Below are positions 26,636 to 38,459 of a DNA stretch of 64,000 nt, one piece after another; the first letter of the stretch is position 1; each line of letters begins with the position of its first letter. The position numbers and the translations under genes were made by a program. Source of the DNA: Megaleporinus macrocephalus. Its lineage: Eukaryota; Chordata; Actinopteri; Characiformes; Anostomidae. The notes beneath the pieces were generated by a model. That model was not told where the DNA came from, ran no database searches, and saw nothing but the letters and a program-made list of their open reading frames with translations. Location: the NCBI GenBank assembly GCA_021613375.1, contig CM038702.1, positions 23,915,849 to 23,979,848 on the forward strand. The letters are read 5' to 3'.

Positions 26636-26909
26636 TTTCCTCCAGCATGTTCTCTGGTCTCTTCTGCAGTCGGTCTGAGGGGAAAGAGCTGTATATTATT
26701 AGAAATACACACAGACAAAATATACACTTTTCATTTTTCCTTGTTCTGCAGTACCGAATATTAACTTATGTATGTGTGTATGTGTGTTTGCTGAGTGATG
26801 ATTGACACATCGTCAGAGAGAAAATAATGCATAAAGATGAAGGAGTTTATTGTATCCCACAGCGTAACTGTCATGCATTCATATACTATGCCATTAGGCA
26901 ATATGGGGC

Positions 26910-27045
26910 TATGGGTGTGCCTATGTGTATGTGCGTGTGTGTGTGTGTATGTGTGTGTGTGTTTTGTAGTGGTATATTTGTGAGGACCACATGTTCAGTA
27001 TCAGACAGCATAAAAATTGGTTAAGATTGGGTTTAGGTGTAGTCT
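26910..27045. repeat. GT run plus fragment of the telomere-block flank
   Basis: A GT array (26925-26961) leads into 'GTATATTTGTGAGGACCACATG', reminiscent of the GT and 'GGGGACC' modules beside the telomere-like blocks. It could be a truncated third copy. Confidence 0.45.
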
Positions 27046-27086
27046 TATTTAGCTACAGAAAGATAAAGATCAGTAAATCTTTCCAA

Positions 27087-27119
27087 CTGGACAGAGCATT
27101 ACAAACTATATAGAAATAA

Positions 27120-27157
<38 letters not shown>

Positions 27158-27184
27158 CTATATAGTTTGTAATGCTCTGTCCAG
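27087..27184. repeat. Perfect 32-bp palindrome with (TA)n loop
   Basis: The left arm (27087-27118, CTGGACAGAGCATTAC...) and right arm (27153-27184, ...GTAATGCTCTGTCCAG) are exact reverse complements, with 34 bp of mostly TA between. This can extrude as a cruciform. Confidence 0.96.
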
Positions 27185-27780
27185 AGAAATACATAAATAA
27201 ATAAATAAAGAGCATGAAACAAAATTAAGAGAAAGACTAGGTGAAAGACAAAACAGAGAGATCCAGAACAAATGAAACAAATCTCATTGGACTTCATTTC
27301 CCAGAATTCATCCTGGCCTTCAGTTTCATATTCAACAAAGGTTCTGGCTCATTTTTCAGACTCTATCAGAATCTTTCCACGCTGAACCGCATTGATCATC
27401 TCTGTCTCTATCGGAAAGCTACATGTCATTGATCAGCGGGATAATTTTATCTCTCTCCCTCGCTAATAGGCTCATCCTTTGTTCTTTTTTTACATACTTC
27501 AAGCTACAAGGAACGACAAAAACAAATTACTGAAGTCTTCTTTTTTCTCCGCCGAACTCATAAAGCGCATCTCTCGGAGCGGAAATCATTACTTTTTCAT
27601 AAACGTGATGTAATTTGTCTTATAGTAGCTCCAAGGTCATAACATCGTGGGTCACGTGATCTTAAAGGCGAGAACGATTGGCTGAAAAGCATTTATTAAA
27701 TGAGAAGCTATGGATCTGTATTGAATAGAGCAAGGCAATCCGTCACTGTCTCTCCACACAGGGGAATATGAAGTTAAATA
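27185..27780. other. Candidate conserved non-coding island (about 27290-27660)
   Basis: A well-mixed, repeat-free stretch with GGATAATTTT, CGCTAATAGG, GGTCATAA and TCACGTGATC-type sites. There is no long open frame. Conservation is untested. Confidence 0.3.
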
Positions 27781-27784
27781 TAAA

Positions 27785-27939
27785 AAACACACCCACACAC
27801 ACACTCTCACACACACACCCACACACACACAGTTTTTAATTCTCTGGCTCAGTTTGTGTGATTTGAAAGAGATGCATTGTGGTGTCATGTATAACTCAGA
27901 GGTTTTGATACTTCTACCATTTGTCTTCTTGTCTGAGAG

Positions 27940-27980
<41 letters not shown>

Positions 27981-28122
27981 CCATTATGTGTATCGTTCAG
28001 CAGCCATTTTTCAAGAGACTGATGAAAAGTGACAACTGATTTTCTTGGATCCATTCCAAGCTTGGTTTCTTGGGTAATTAAGGTTGGTTTAATAGAGTAC
28101 ACACACACACACACACACACCT

Positions 28123-28150
<28 letters not shown>
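27785..28150. repeat. Three CA/GT microsatellites
   Basis: CA arrays lie at 27786-27832 and 28099-28149 and a GT array at 27944-27978. The sequences between them are not recognised. Confidence 0.93.
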
Positions 28151-28153
<3 letters not shown>

Positions 28154-28560
28154 GGGGCATCTGTTCTCTAGCTGGCTTGTTGTTGGAGGTGAATGTGTGT
28201 GAAGTCTAAACCATTAAGTGTGGAACACTTGCTGTGGTTGTTGTGGAAATATTCAGCACACTGACAAACCTTTAAAGGAATAGTCTGATGAAAAAATCTA
28301 ATTTACAGTTTCTCTCCCAGATTTACACAAATATGTTATAATTTTAAAAAATATAAATCAGATTAAAATGCATGATAAAAATACTGTGATCTCTCACAGA
28401 TTCCACCTAATGAGGAACTATTAGGCATTTTTTCTCTTTTCTTTAATGTGTTGTAGCTTTTTTGCACATGTAAAGATTCTGCAAAGTAATAAATCCCAAA
28501 GTACATACCAGAGAGAGAAACCTCTTCCAAAAACAACCTTTTTCTAAGTTGCCTGAAGCA
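28151..28560. other. Unique sequence with a possible repeat start near 28265
   Basis: 'TTTAAAGGAATAGTCTGATG' at 28271 resembles the end of a common fish dispersed repeat. Nothing else is recognised. Confidence 0.3.
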
Positions 28561-28562
28561 CC

Positions 28563-28910
28563 TAGCTAGAATTCCAGCTCTTATCATTGTTACAAGGTGA
28601 TGTCATCTTGTAACACAGTCCTTTTGACTGCCTACTGGCAACTTTGCCACACCTTTACACAAGATACAGAGAGCTGTAAAAGTAAAAGCTTACCACTCTG
28701 ATGGTCCGGTGGTCTGGCTTGCAAACGTGGATGAAATCTACCAACTTGTTCTACCTGACTTTCAGAATTGGACACTGGACCAAACTGCAGCAGAACCGAC
28801 ACCAATGTAAGAACAGCCACAGCGGTGAGGGGCCAAGATGCCACTTGGGTGGTTGACCTATCAGAACAGATTGGACGAGTTGACAAATCAGAGCACACTG
28901 GGCTCACCAG
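28563..28910 (-). repeat. Dispersed repeat (family W), copy 1, with a short shared reading frame
   Basis: The reverse complement carries 'AAAGTCAGGTAGAACAAG', 'GATGACATCACCTTGTAAC' and 'AGAGTGGTAAGC', matching 62395-62615 on the plus strand in the same order. On the minus strand it reads ...LLQFGPVSNSESQVEQVGRF, against MASVLQYQFEPESDPQSQVE at 62424. The conserved QVEQVGR suggests both derive from one coding repeat, perhaps the start of a transposase-like gene. The function is unknown. Confidence 0.65.
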
Positions 28911-31525
28911 GACGGGGGCTTAAAGACAAAGGAAGCTCTAAAAAAGCGTTTCAGACAGAGGTTTAATTTAAATTTAAGGTATTCAAATAATGTTGTGTTT
29001 TGGGATAGATGATGCATGTCAATCAAAACATGTTCCGTGGCCAAGTAAAACTAACTGAACCACATGAATAAGACGCAATGCCAAGATGCCAAATCTTACA
29101 AGATGAAAAATCCCACACTCTTTTTCTCTTCTTCTATTTACAAATACAAATATGGATTGGAAGCGTTTTGGTATTCACTGCTGCTCTGAAATTATATCAA
29201 AATCAATATTTTCTGACATGAATAATAAAAAGTCAAAGTAAAATAAACTGTTCTAAGAATGATGTCACCCATATAACTCCAAGAACCCTATCCTTTCCTT
29301 TTTAACTGTCTAACTGTTTTTGAGTGACAGCTGGCATAAGTAATACAAAACCTGTGAAATGGCTCACCTCTGTGCAACACTGCTGCTAAGTGTTGGGTGA
29401 TATTCAGTTTCAAACTTCTCAGAACTCCAGGCTTCCTACCAAACATCACTAAAAATTGGACTTAGCTGCCTCTGTCTTGACAACTATATCTGGCTCTGCA
29501 AACTTGGCTAGATACCTCTGCTTAAAATGTCTGAAATTATAACAAACAATCTAGAATACTTTTTGAAGTCTAATGAAATTTGAAGTCTTTCTACCAGAAC
29601 TCAACATAAAGAAACATTTCTACGAACAATCATGTGGTTTTGGCATAAAAAAGTGGGAACTTGTTCTGCTTTTGTACAGACAATAGAGACCCGAATTCCA
29701 TTTACCGCAGTTAGATATTGTGGCAGTTTTATCGGTCACCTGCACAGGCGGACCCCCTGGGGGGGATGGAGACCCTGCCCTTTTGCCCTCAGACTGTACA
29801 AATGCCCTTGTCATTGGTATATGTAATAACAGTGTTTTTTGTGGTCCTTCTTTAAGATTATATTAAGGCTTTGGGAAGAGAGCATTAGCTTGAGTCCACC
29901 AGTGCAGACTCTTGTGTGCCCCCTCAGGTGAAGATTTGTCCTTAGTAACTCTAAACAGTAATGGGTCGACCAGTCAGCTTGTTACAGTTACTAATCTGTG
30001 ATAATGCTTTAGGCTTCATGTTTAATGGTGACTGTTTAGGTGATTATGACAAATGGTAAGAGCTAGTCATGCACACCATGCTTCCCTGACTTTATCTAAC
30101 TCTGATGTACTCTTTCTGCTCATGTACTGGGCTTCAGATGTGGATGTTGTTATCTCTGGATTCCTAAAGACTACAATACAAAATCATATGCCACTTCAGA
30201 GGGTTTCATCTTACTGTAATACTGTACAGTTTCAAGTCAATTACTCTCATTTTATGAGAATTTTGGCAAATTTCTCCTTTCCTGGGGTGCACATTAGTCA
30301 GATACACGTTTGTGTGACTCTGGGGTCTGTTTTCCTGACAGCTAGCAAAGTGATCCAGGGCTTGTTGGAAAGGGCACATCCTGCTTTTCTGCCCTGTGAA
30401 GTGTGGCTTCACTCGTTGCAAACCATTACTTTATGCTTTATTCTGTGGTTTTGTTCATGATGTCATTACTGATTTGTCGTTGTCAACTTGCATCACTTAA
30501 GTCATGCAAGTGCTCATATCACTATAACACCAATGAAGCATTGATCATTTTTCCAGTCATACTTCACAAAGTGGTTAATTGTGAATAACAAAATCCCGAA
30601 CACGTGGCAGTAAGAGGCACTTATAGCTTTTACCACACCTGTTTTTATAAAGAACTGGAATTAGACTTGTAACTGTAGTGGGTGAAAGTGTAGTATTTTA
30701 TACTAACAGAGTTGCAGTGAGAACACTCTTAACTTTGTTTCACTCTGAAACATTCTCTCACTTAATGAACATATCTGACAAATACAGAAAATTTAATTTG
30801 CAGTAAATAAAAGTTTAATTCACATTCATACCCTTTTTCCACCTTGAGCCCCTGTCCTCTAAAATAACTGTGCACTGGTCTGCATTTCACCAAATTATTT
30901 CCTCCCTCCGCTGATTGCAGAAAACTTGTGGCCATTTCAGTGATTGCTAGGGTGACTATTTTGAGCCAAAACAAGCATTTTCTGATGAGCTGATAAAAAA
31001 AACCCCACTTTTTTCTGTTCAGGGAATATAGTTGTCTGCTGGGATTGACTGTATAAGCTTCGGATGGAGACGGATGGAGTAGTGAAGTGGTGACACACCC
31101 ACTTATATAGACAGAAATGGTAGTATTTTTTTGGTACATTGACTTATATCGACATGTGGTCAACTTAAATTTTACTTTATGTACAATGCTTGGTTGACTC
31201 CCCTTCACATGCATTTATGTTCTGCAGACAAATCTTAGATACATAGAAATTTTGTATTAAAATTTAAATAACTTTTGCATTACAGACTTAAACAAGCGTT
31301 TTGTAAATGTTGGAGGGACTTCCAGACATCCCCACTGCTCTCCAATCAGCCATACTGAAGTCGAAGCAAGAGTTTTGAGAGAGGCTGAAAACCAGAGAAG
31401 GCTATGTTGAACAGTGAAGTTCGACAGCACTGCTTTTTAGAACCGGACAATGCAGTCACAGTTAGAAATACACACTAGTGCAAGAACACGCAGATGTATG
31501 CTAGTGCCCACACATGCACATTAAC
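28911..31525. other. Mostly unique; unrecognised 135-codon open frame at 30053-30460
   Basis: The open frame at 30053-30460 (MVRASHAHHASLTLSNSDVL..., ending ITLCFILWFCS) has no motif I know and is overlapped by frames on the other strand. A chance frame or an old mobile-element exon are both possible. A 'TGGATGGAGACC'-type GC-rich patch at 29740-29790 is unexplained. No RNA gene is seen. Confidence 0.3.
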
Positions 31526-31526
31526 A

Positions 31527-32745
31527 CAGTGCTGCTTAAGAGTTTGTGAACTTTTTGAGTAATTTAGATGTTTCTGTTGTTTTACCATGATTCTCTTATT
31601 TTATCATCATCAGATGAAACACATGTGCAGACCAATCAAATGAGACATCCTTGGGAAAAGTTTTGAGTCGCACTGAATAAAAGGGAGTGGAAACCAACCA
31701 AACCACTGTCATGCCAAGGCGTAAAGCACACTGATTAACAATTCCAGGAAGAAAGGAGACATCTGGGGCCATCAGGAAGAAGTTGGTGACAGCCCATCAG
31801 TCTGGGGAAAGACCATCTCTAAAAGATTCCAGTTCCATCCATCCACTGTAAGACCATTGCAAAAATCATTTGCAAATGGAAGGCACTCAGCATCACAGCA
31901 ACTCTGCCCAGAAGTGGACGGCCATCAAAACGTACACCAGGAAGCACCAGAAAAATAATAATTCAGGTAAAGGCCAACCCACATATCACCTCCAGAGAGT
32001 TGCAGCATCTGGGATAAATGTACATGTGTCTACTATCAGGTGAAAAATCTATACACATGGCATTCAAGGGAGAGTTACTAGAAGGAAGCCTCTGCTCTCA
32101 AGTAAGAACAAAGTTGCCCATTTAAACTTTGCCAGAGAGCATTTGGACAAACCATTCTCTGGAAGGTCCAAAATGTAATTATTTGGCAACAATCACAGGG
32201 ACCATGTTTGAGAAAAATCAGTACTGCATATAAAGAGGACTTCCTCTCAACAGTGAAGCATGGTGGGGTAAATGTGAAGGTATGGCCCTGCTTTTCTGCC
32301 TCTGGACCTGGATGACTCCATATTATCCAGAGAACCATCAATTCCCAGACCTATCAACAAATTCTTTACCAGAATCTTCTGCCATCAGTCAGGGAGTAGA
32401 AGCTGGAACAGAAATGGATAATGCAACAAGAAACCTAGGAATGGCTTAAGAGAAAGAAGAGTCACACTCTCGATTGGCCCAGTCAAAGTCCAGATCTCAA
32501 TCTTATAGTAATGCTGTGGCTAGGTCTGAAGCGGGTGGTACATGCCAGATGTCCATCCAACCTCTCTCAACTGGTGGAGTTCTGCACGGAGGACTGGGCA
32601 AAAATCCCAAAAAGCAGATGTGAGACACTCGTTTTTTGATTACAGAAGATGTTGAAGTTGAAGTAATGACTGCGACAGGAGGTGCCTCAAGCTACTAAGT
32701 AAAAGATTTCACATACTTTTGCATTCAGCAGGTTTTCAGTTTTTT
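31527..32745 (+). mobile_element. Tc1-like transposon relic (family D)
   Basis: The left terminal repeat begins CAGTGCTGCTTAAGAG at 31527. ATG at 31711 gives MPRRKAH, then a stop. Later blocks are in order: 'GACGGCCATCAAAACG' (GRPSKR hook), 'ATTTGGCAACAATCACAGGG' (LFGNNHRD), VKHGGVNVKVWPCFSASGPG near 32250-32310 (glycine box) and QSPDLNLI at about 32480-32505. The next codon is GTA (32508-32510), so the catalytic Glu is Val, followed by MLW. An inner repeat ('CACATACTTTTGC') lies near 32710. The right outer end has decayed. Confidence 0.88.
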
Positions 32746-32955
32746 TTTTTACAAATTGAGATTTGGCTGTTCATTCCATACAATTATTTTGATTATTTTT
32801 AGGAAACACACAGACATAAACTAGCAAAAATAGGCACGCTTGCACATAAACCTCAATTTAACAAATAAAACCCACACACAGTAACACAGAAAGTAACACT
32901 AAATTTAAGTATTTTTGCACATAAATTTGTTACAGTTTCTTTTTTGTTTTACTGG
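32746..32955. other. Spacer, no gene seen
   Basis: AT-rich with a T run and short ACACA stretches. Confidence 0.4.
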
Positions 32956-32959
32956 AATT

Positions 32960-33625
32960 TTTGCCAAGATTGTGTAAAGCTCGAACGCATTTGTGGGTGG
33001 AGACTGAATAGGTCAATTCACTCAACATTAGGAACCTACGATTACACGCGATTCCCTCTGAGAGCAGTTGATATTTGGTGTGCGGTATTGTTCCTATTCT
33101 GGTATTGTATGATCATAATGAATCATTCTGCTGTCTCTGGAGGTTACACACACGCTTGTGTGGTACATTTTACAAAAATGGGCTAATTTATCTGCCTTTA
33201 TATGGAAAACAGACATGGAGCCTTGTGCTCTTTAGGTTTGTGTATGTAAGAGTATTTCTCTCTGTGCGTGTTTGTGCATTTAGCTCTTTCTAGGGCCGTA
33301 TTCCCCCGGGGATGACGACAAACATCCACTACACAAAGTAGCAGAGCCTTTGGCAGAAAATTGCAAAAGCACTGTTTCCATTAGCCAGTATTGAGGGTCC
33401 CAGTTTTTGTTTTTTGCGTACTTAAGGGAGTTCTCTTCACTCTTTGGTAATATATTGGTACCTGGTAATTGGTAAATCTGGGGTGTTACACCATTTTTAT
33501 CCATTTGACTGCCAATATTATGTAAAGCTTAAATGCATTTGTGGGTGAACCTGAGTGAGTTGAGTTGAGTGAACTGACCTATTCAGGCTCCACCCACAAA
33601 TTCAAACTTTACATGTTGGCAACAT
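32960..33625. mobile_element. Non-autonomous element with about 60-bp terminal inverted repeats
   Basis: The left end (32967-33028: GCCAAGATTGTGTAAAGC..., TTTGTGGGTGGAGACTGAATA) matches the reverse complement of the right end (about 33555-33617) with few differences. A third arm at 33512-33550 in direct orientation makes a terminal foldback. The internal open frames are short and unrecognised. Confidence 0.75.
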
Positions 33626-33757
33626 ATTTGGAAACAATACATTAAGCACATTTATAACACAAATGAGTGCAATAAACTGTAAACTAGATTGTTTTTTTGA
33701 TGTCACATTAGCTATATTCAGAACTATTACTTTGTAAAACTTTGTAAAACTAACATA

Positions 33758-34856
33758 CACTGGTGCTTAAAAGTTTGTAAACATTTTTAATTTTCTGTGT
33801 TTCTGCATAAATATAAGTTAAAACATAATAAAATTTTCAGTTCTGAAAGATAGCGATCCCAATTAAACAAATCAGACAAAAATACTGGACTTGGTCATTT
33901 ATTTATTGAGGAAAATAATCCAATGTTACATATCTGTGAGTGGCCAAAGTAGGTGAACCTGTGCTGTATCTGTTGTGACCCACTTGTGCGGCAATAGCTG
34001 CAACTAATTGTTTCCAGTAACTGTTGATCAGTCCTGCACATCAGCTTGGAGGAATTGTTGTCAACTCTGGCATGTTGGTGGATTTCTTCACATGAACTGC
34101 TTGAAAGACTTGAGTGCTTGGGTTTCTTCTCTTGCTGCATGACCCATGTTTTTTAGAAATCAGTTCACAAACACTTTCTGACATTTTCCATTAAAATGCA
34201 TTGAAATAATAATTATTATGATGGCAAGTCGTCCTTTACAAAACGCAGCAAAATAGGCCCAAACCCAACACTACCACCACCATGCTGGACAAGTGTTTCT
34301 CCAGACATGACACTCTTTCCTGTTCACAAATATTTTTTTAGCCTTGATCAGCCGGATCCTTAGCAAACTGCACACTGCATCAATATTTTTTTGAGAGCAG
34401 GTTTTTTCTTGGAGCTTTGCCATGCACACTATTGTTGCTTAGTTTTCTCCAATGATGGTAGACATAAGTGTTAGCCACTGTGAAAGAGGCCTTTGGTTGC
34501 CTTTGGAGTGATAAACTACTCACGGGTAGCAATAATTCTGAATTATTTCCATTTGTAAATTATCTGATTCTGGACTTGTATAGTTTTTGTAACCCTTTCC
34601 AGACTGGTGAGCATCAATAGCTTATTAACTGAGGTTCTCAGAAATTTGACCTGCCTTTGCTGCTTACAGATATATAATACTGAATCATTTTCCTCCATAA
34701 ATAAATAACCAAGTATAATATTCAAATACTATATTTTTGTCTCATTTTTGTAAGTGGGTTCTTTTTATCTAATTTTAGATAATTGTGTGAAAATCTGTTG
34801 TGTGAAAATTATAATTACACTAAAATATATCAAACATTTAAAAAGCTTCCCCACTG
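33758..34856 (-). mobile_element. Tc1-like transposon, end-to-end but internally deleted (family E)
   Basis: Both ends abut TA (33756-33757 and 34857-34858). The plus-strand left end reads CACTGGTGCTTAAAAG and the right end ...CTTCCCCACTG. Read on the minus strand the interior follows a Tc1 transposase from near 34600 down to near 34000, seen here as 'CTTGGAGGAATTG', 'CTTGCTGCATGACCC' and 'ATGATGGCAAGTCGTCC' in antisense. The inner repeat 'AGTGGCCAAAGTAGGTGAAC' lies at about 33941. At 1.1 kb it is shorter than a 1.6 kb full element and has deletions across the catalytic part and many stops. Confidence 0.88.
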
Positions 34857-34858
34857 TA

Positions 34859-35300
34859 AGGTAGAAGGCATCTATGCTAGTAAGTGTTATGCAAAGTGTT
34901 CTTCCTTATATTTTACAGGCAGGTTCTGTGGCCAATGTACATAAAAAAATGTTTACTTTGACCTAGTTAGTGATGGTTCCAGGACTTCCAGAAAGCTTAG
35001 GGCTGTGGGGTTTTTCCTTTCCCAAATAAAAATTGATTTCACATATTGGAAATCAAGATGACTGATTGATTCCTCTGTAATTATGCTAGCAATCAATGTA
35101 GCAAATTAGACACTGTTAAAGTGATGAAAAATAGCCCAGTAGACAATTCATTACTGTACGAACTGCATCATTATTTAGAAATAGTAAAAGATAAAACCTT
35201 TTAGTTGCCAAGGTTAGGGCTGAGTTAAAGCCTTTTGTTTCAGTGATAGGCTGAATCAATGGCTACTGCTTCAAACGAGTACTGAGAGTCACTGACCATA
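34859..35300. other. Candidate conserved non-coding island (about 35020-35300)
   Basis: 35020-35300 is repeat-free, with TGTAATTATGC, GACAATTCATTA and GATTGATTCC cores. Nothing proves function. Confidence 0.3.
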
Positions 35301-35304
35301 TTCA

Positions 35305-35715
35305 CACACACACGCGCACGCACACACACACACAAACACTTGTTTCTGTGAATTGCGAATGATATTAATTTCCAAAACCTTAACCAGACTTACTTCTTTG
35401 TCTTACCCTAATCTTTACCCAAATCTTTACCAGAACTAGTTCTAGACCTTGGCCTAACTATAACCCAACCCTTAACCCTAACCTCACATTTACCCTAACC
35501 TTAACCCAACTTTAACCCTAACCCTAACCTTATACTTACTCTTACCCTTAACCCTAACCTTACCCTTACCTTAACCTTGACCTAACTCTGACATGAATCA
35601 CATCATTTGCCTGACCCTAACCTTACACTTACCTTAACCCTGCAAGGACAAAAGCTCCCCACAGCGTGGGTACGATCAGGTTTGTATCTTCACAATGTGC
35701 CATAAACCTGGTAAC
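35305..35715. repeat. Degenerate telomere-like block, copy 2
   Basis: A CA/GC run (35307-35336) is followed by TAACCC, CCCTAA and CTTACCC-type repeats (35375-35640; CCCTAACCCTAACC near 35515) and a closing 'GCAAGGACAAAAGC...CCCCACAGCG' segment with 'GTGCCATAAACCTGG'. The module order matches copy 1 at 24.1-25.3 kb, so the two are copies of one composite repeat. Confidence 0.85.
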
Positions 35716-36165
35716 CACACACAGTAATTGAATATGGAATGCTGGAGAGTACTTGCTCCAACAAACAAAGAGATTATTAACATCACAAATGAGATTTTAT
35801 TATTTTATTTAGAAGGAGGGTTAGAGGAAAAGAGAAGGGAAAGTGGCTCAAAAAAATAAAAATAAATAAAAAAATAAATAAATTAAATAACAGAGCAGTT
35901 TTGCAAAAAGCAATTTGCAGTTATGACTGCCTGACAAATTGGCCGTGGAGAGGGGGAGAGAGAGTGGGTGACATTTGAAAACGCACGTCCGCTGCCCAGG
36001 GCATGATTTAAACCCCCTGTGTCCTTTTTCCAACACTTCTGATTGCTTTTGAAAAACAACAATACCCCAATTTTGCCTGACTAATATTATTTTATACTTC
36101 CAGCGTCTTTTACCTATTTGTTTCTTAAATTAACCACGCAGGAGAGGAGATTTAGCCACCTCTGT
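35716..36165. other. Spacer with an AAAT-rich patch
   Basis: 35850-35890 is an A-rich AAAT/AAATA microsatellite-like stretch. No gene is seen. Confidence 0.4.
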
Positions 36166-36171
36166 GAGCTC

Positions 36172-36487
36172 TGAGAGAGAGAGAGAGAGAGAGACAGAGA
36201 CAGAGATAGAGAGAGACAGAGAGAAAGAGAGAGACAGAGTATTAGAGTATGAGACAGAAAAGAGAAGCTAAGTAGAAAATGCAAGAGAAAAGGGGAGATA
36301 GGAAAAAATAAGTAAGGATGAGTGACAACATAGACAGAGAGAGAGAGAGATAGACAAAGAGAGAGAGAGAGTATGAGAGTATAAGACAGAGAACAGAAAC
36401 AGAGAAGAAAATGAAAGAGAAAAGGGAGAGAGGAAAAAAATAAGAAAGGATGAGCAACAACATAGACAGAGAGAGAGGGAGAAAGAC

Positions 36488-36544
<57 letters not shown>

Positions 36545-36900
36545 GAGATAAAGAAGAGAATTAAAGAAGAAAATGAACAAGAAAAGTGGGAGATAGGAAA
36601 AAAATAAGGATAAAAGACAAGATAGGCAGAAAAAGAGAAGGAGAGCAAGAGACAAAAGCAATTAGAAAAGAGACAGATGAGCAAGGGAGAGAAACAACAA
36701 GCAAGAAAGCAAGTATGGCAGAGAGAGAAACAGAAAGAAACAAAAAAAAGAGGATAACAGTGAGAGAGTGTAAGAAAAAGAGTGAGATATAGCAAGAAGG
36801 AAAGAGAATGCAGGATAGAGGGACAAAAGATGAAAGAGAAAGAGAGGAAGAGAGTACAATAAGGAACGAGGGAGAGAAAAGAAGAGAGAGAAAAAGATGA
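36172..36900. repeat. Purine-rich GA tract with three tandem units
   Basis: Units starting at about 36239, 36371 and 36541 share 'GTATGAGA', 'AGAAAATG', 'GGAAAAAAATAAG' and 'ACATAGACAGAGAG' landmarks, with spacings of 132 and 170 bp that differ by GA-run length. The minus-strand Ser/Leu/Phe frames (up to 213 codons) are artefacts. Confidence 0.88.
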
Positions 36901-37355
36901 CTTTATCACAACCGCCTGGAATACACTTCTCTAATGTGTTTTTAATATATATACGCTAATATGATATATACTGTCATTCTGTAGTTGCTTGAGGCCCACA
37001 TTAGAAACTAAACTTCTCAGTAGAGAAATGAAAATCTGTGCTATAGCACTGCGGTAAACTAGAGTTACAAATATAACCATCACACCATCTACAGACATCA
37101 CTCCAGACTGCTCTAGGGAGAAATATGCAAGAAACTAACCGAGAAAAGACAACAAAAGTGGCTTGTGAGTCATCTGCAGTCAGGACTTACTGCTTCAGCC
37201 GGTTATTAATTTAACTATTAATATAACTTGTATTTTTTGATGGAACAGACTGTAAGTTTATACATTTTGACCTTGTGAACTGTGCTCAACAGAGTCTCAT
37301 TAGGTTGAATGGGACTAAGATGGCCACACTGACGCAGTAATTGCATGATATCGTG
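36901..37355. other. Unique sequence, no gene seen
   Basis: A short TA run near 36945. Otherwise nothing is recognised. Confidence 0.4.
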
Positions 37356-37359
37356 TGTG

Positions 37360-37745
37360 TGTGTGTGGTGTTGGTACATGTTTATCATCAGTATTCAGAC
37401 TCTCTAGCCCACTGCAGTGACACTGACACAGTAGTGTGTGTGGTGCTGTTATGAGTGTGCCAGGCACAGCGGTCCTGCTGGGGTTTTTACACATGCATGT
37501 GTCACTGCTAGGTTGAGAAAAGTCTACCACCCAAAAATAAAGCAACTCTGTGGTCAGAAACTGACAACTCCTGATGGGCTGGAGGGTGGCACACACAAAC
37601 TGTGGATCAACAAATGGGCTACAGGTGGAGCCTCAAATAAGGGCTTTCTGATAAAGTGGAGAGGAATAAAGATAAGCCCCTACATGCTTGCTGCACTTTC
37701 TGACAAATAACCCAAGATCATTCAACATGGGGTGGAGAGGAGAGT
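37360..37745 (+). repeat. Family X element, partial copy
   Basis: 'CCCACTGCAGTGACACTGAC', 'GGTGCTGTTATGAGTG', 'GTCCTGCTGGGGTTTTTAC' and 'GTCTACCACCCAAAAATA' are in family X order. The terminal repeats are gone. Confidence 0.7.
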
Positions 37746-38455
37746 AACAGAGATCACTCTCAGTGGTATTTTGTATTATGTATTAGTATTATGTGAGTAT
37801 AGATCTTTAAAATACAGCCTAAAACAATGTAATGCAGCAAAATGAATGTTATAACTGCGATATTCCAGTAAGTGAGATATTACATTTCTTGAGTGAGGCA
37901 TAATTTAATTTGTATACTGTATACTATTCAAATGTGTTATGAAAATTATCAAATGTTTTTTTTTATTACTTTAGCTAAAAACAATATTTAAATTTTCTCC
38001 CTGTGTCCTTGAAGGTGGGACATCAGATTAACCCTAATACAGCGAGCACTTCTACATGACACATTGACAGTTTTTGTTTGTATCACATCATTAATCCCTG
38101 GACTTATTTAAAAGCAAGTTTAACACATCTTCACTTCTCACATATAAATCTAAAGTACCTCATTTAACTGAGTGTAAAGTAAGTGAAGATGTGTTTGGCT
38201 CTGGCTGTAAAAGTTATCTTTGAGTGACTGTATTGTTAAATCTAACACTTTAACGATGCCCTTATTCTGTAAACGTCTTTAATGAAGAATCAAAAGCATT
38301 TGCTTCTTTTGTGTCGTTACAGGCTCTTCAGTGATGCCATTTGCTGCTTGTTTGATTGTTTGAAAGTAATAACGCTTATTATGAATATAAAGAACTGTGG
38401 TAAGCACAGTCACACTGAGGAAAAGTATAGAAATATGCACATTAATACCAGGGAC
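37746..38455. other. Unique sequence, no gene seen
   Basis: AT-rich. An 83-codon open frame at 38282-38533 has no recognised motif. Confidence 0.4.
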
Positions 38456-38459
38456 TGTC

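Noticed and set aside
27652..28120. Open frames near 27.7-28.1 kb as small genes
   Set aside because: Built from CA/GT microsatellites read in frame.
30053..30460. 135-codon open frame as a host gene
   Set aside because: No recognised motif, overlapping open frame on the other strand, and no splice or promoter evidence.
36242..36909. 139- and 213-codon minus-strand open frames
   Set aside because: Same artefact of a GA-rich tract.
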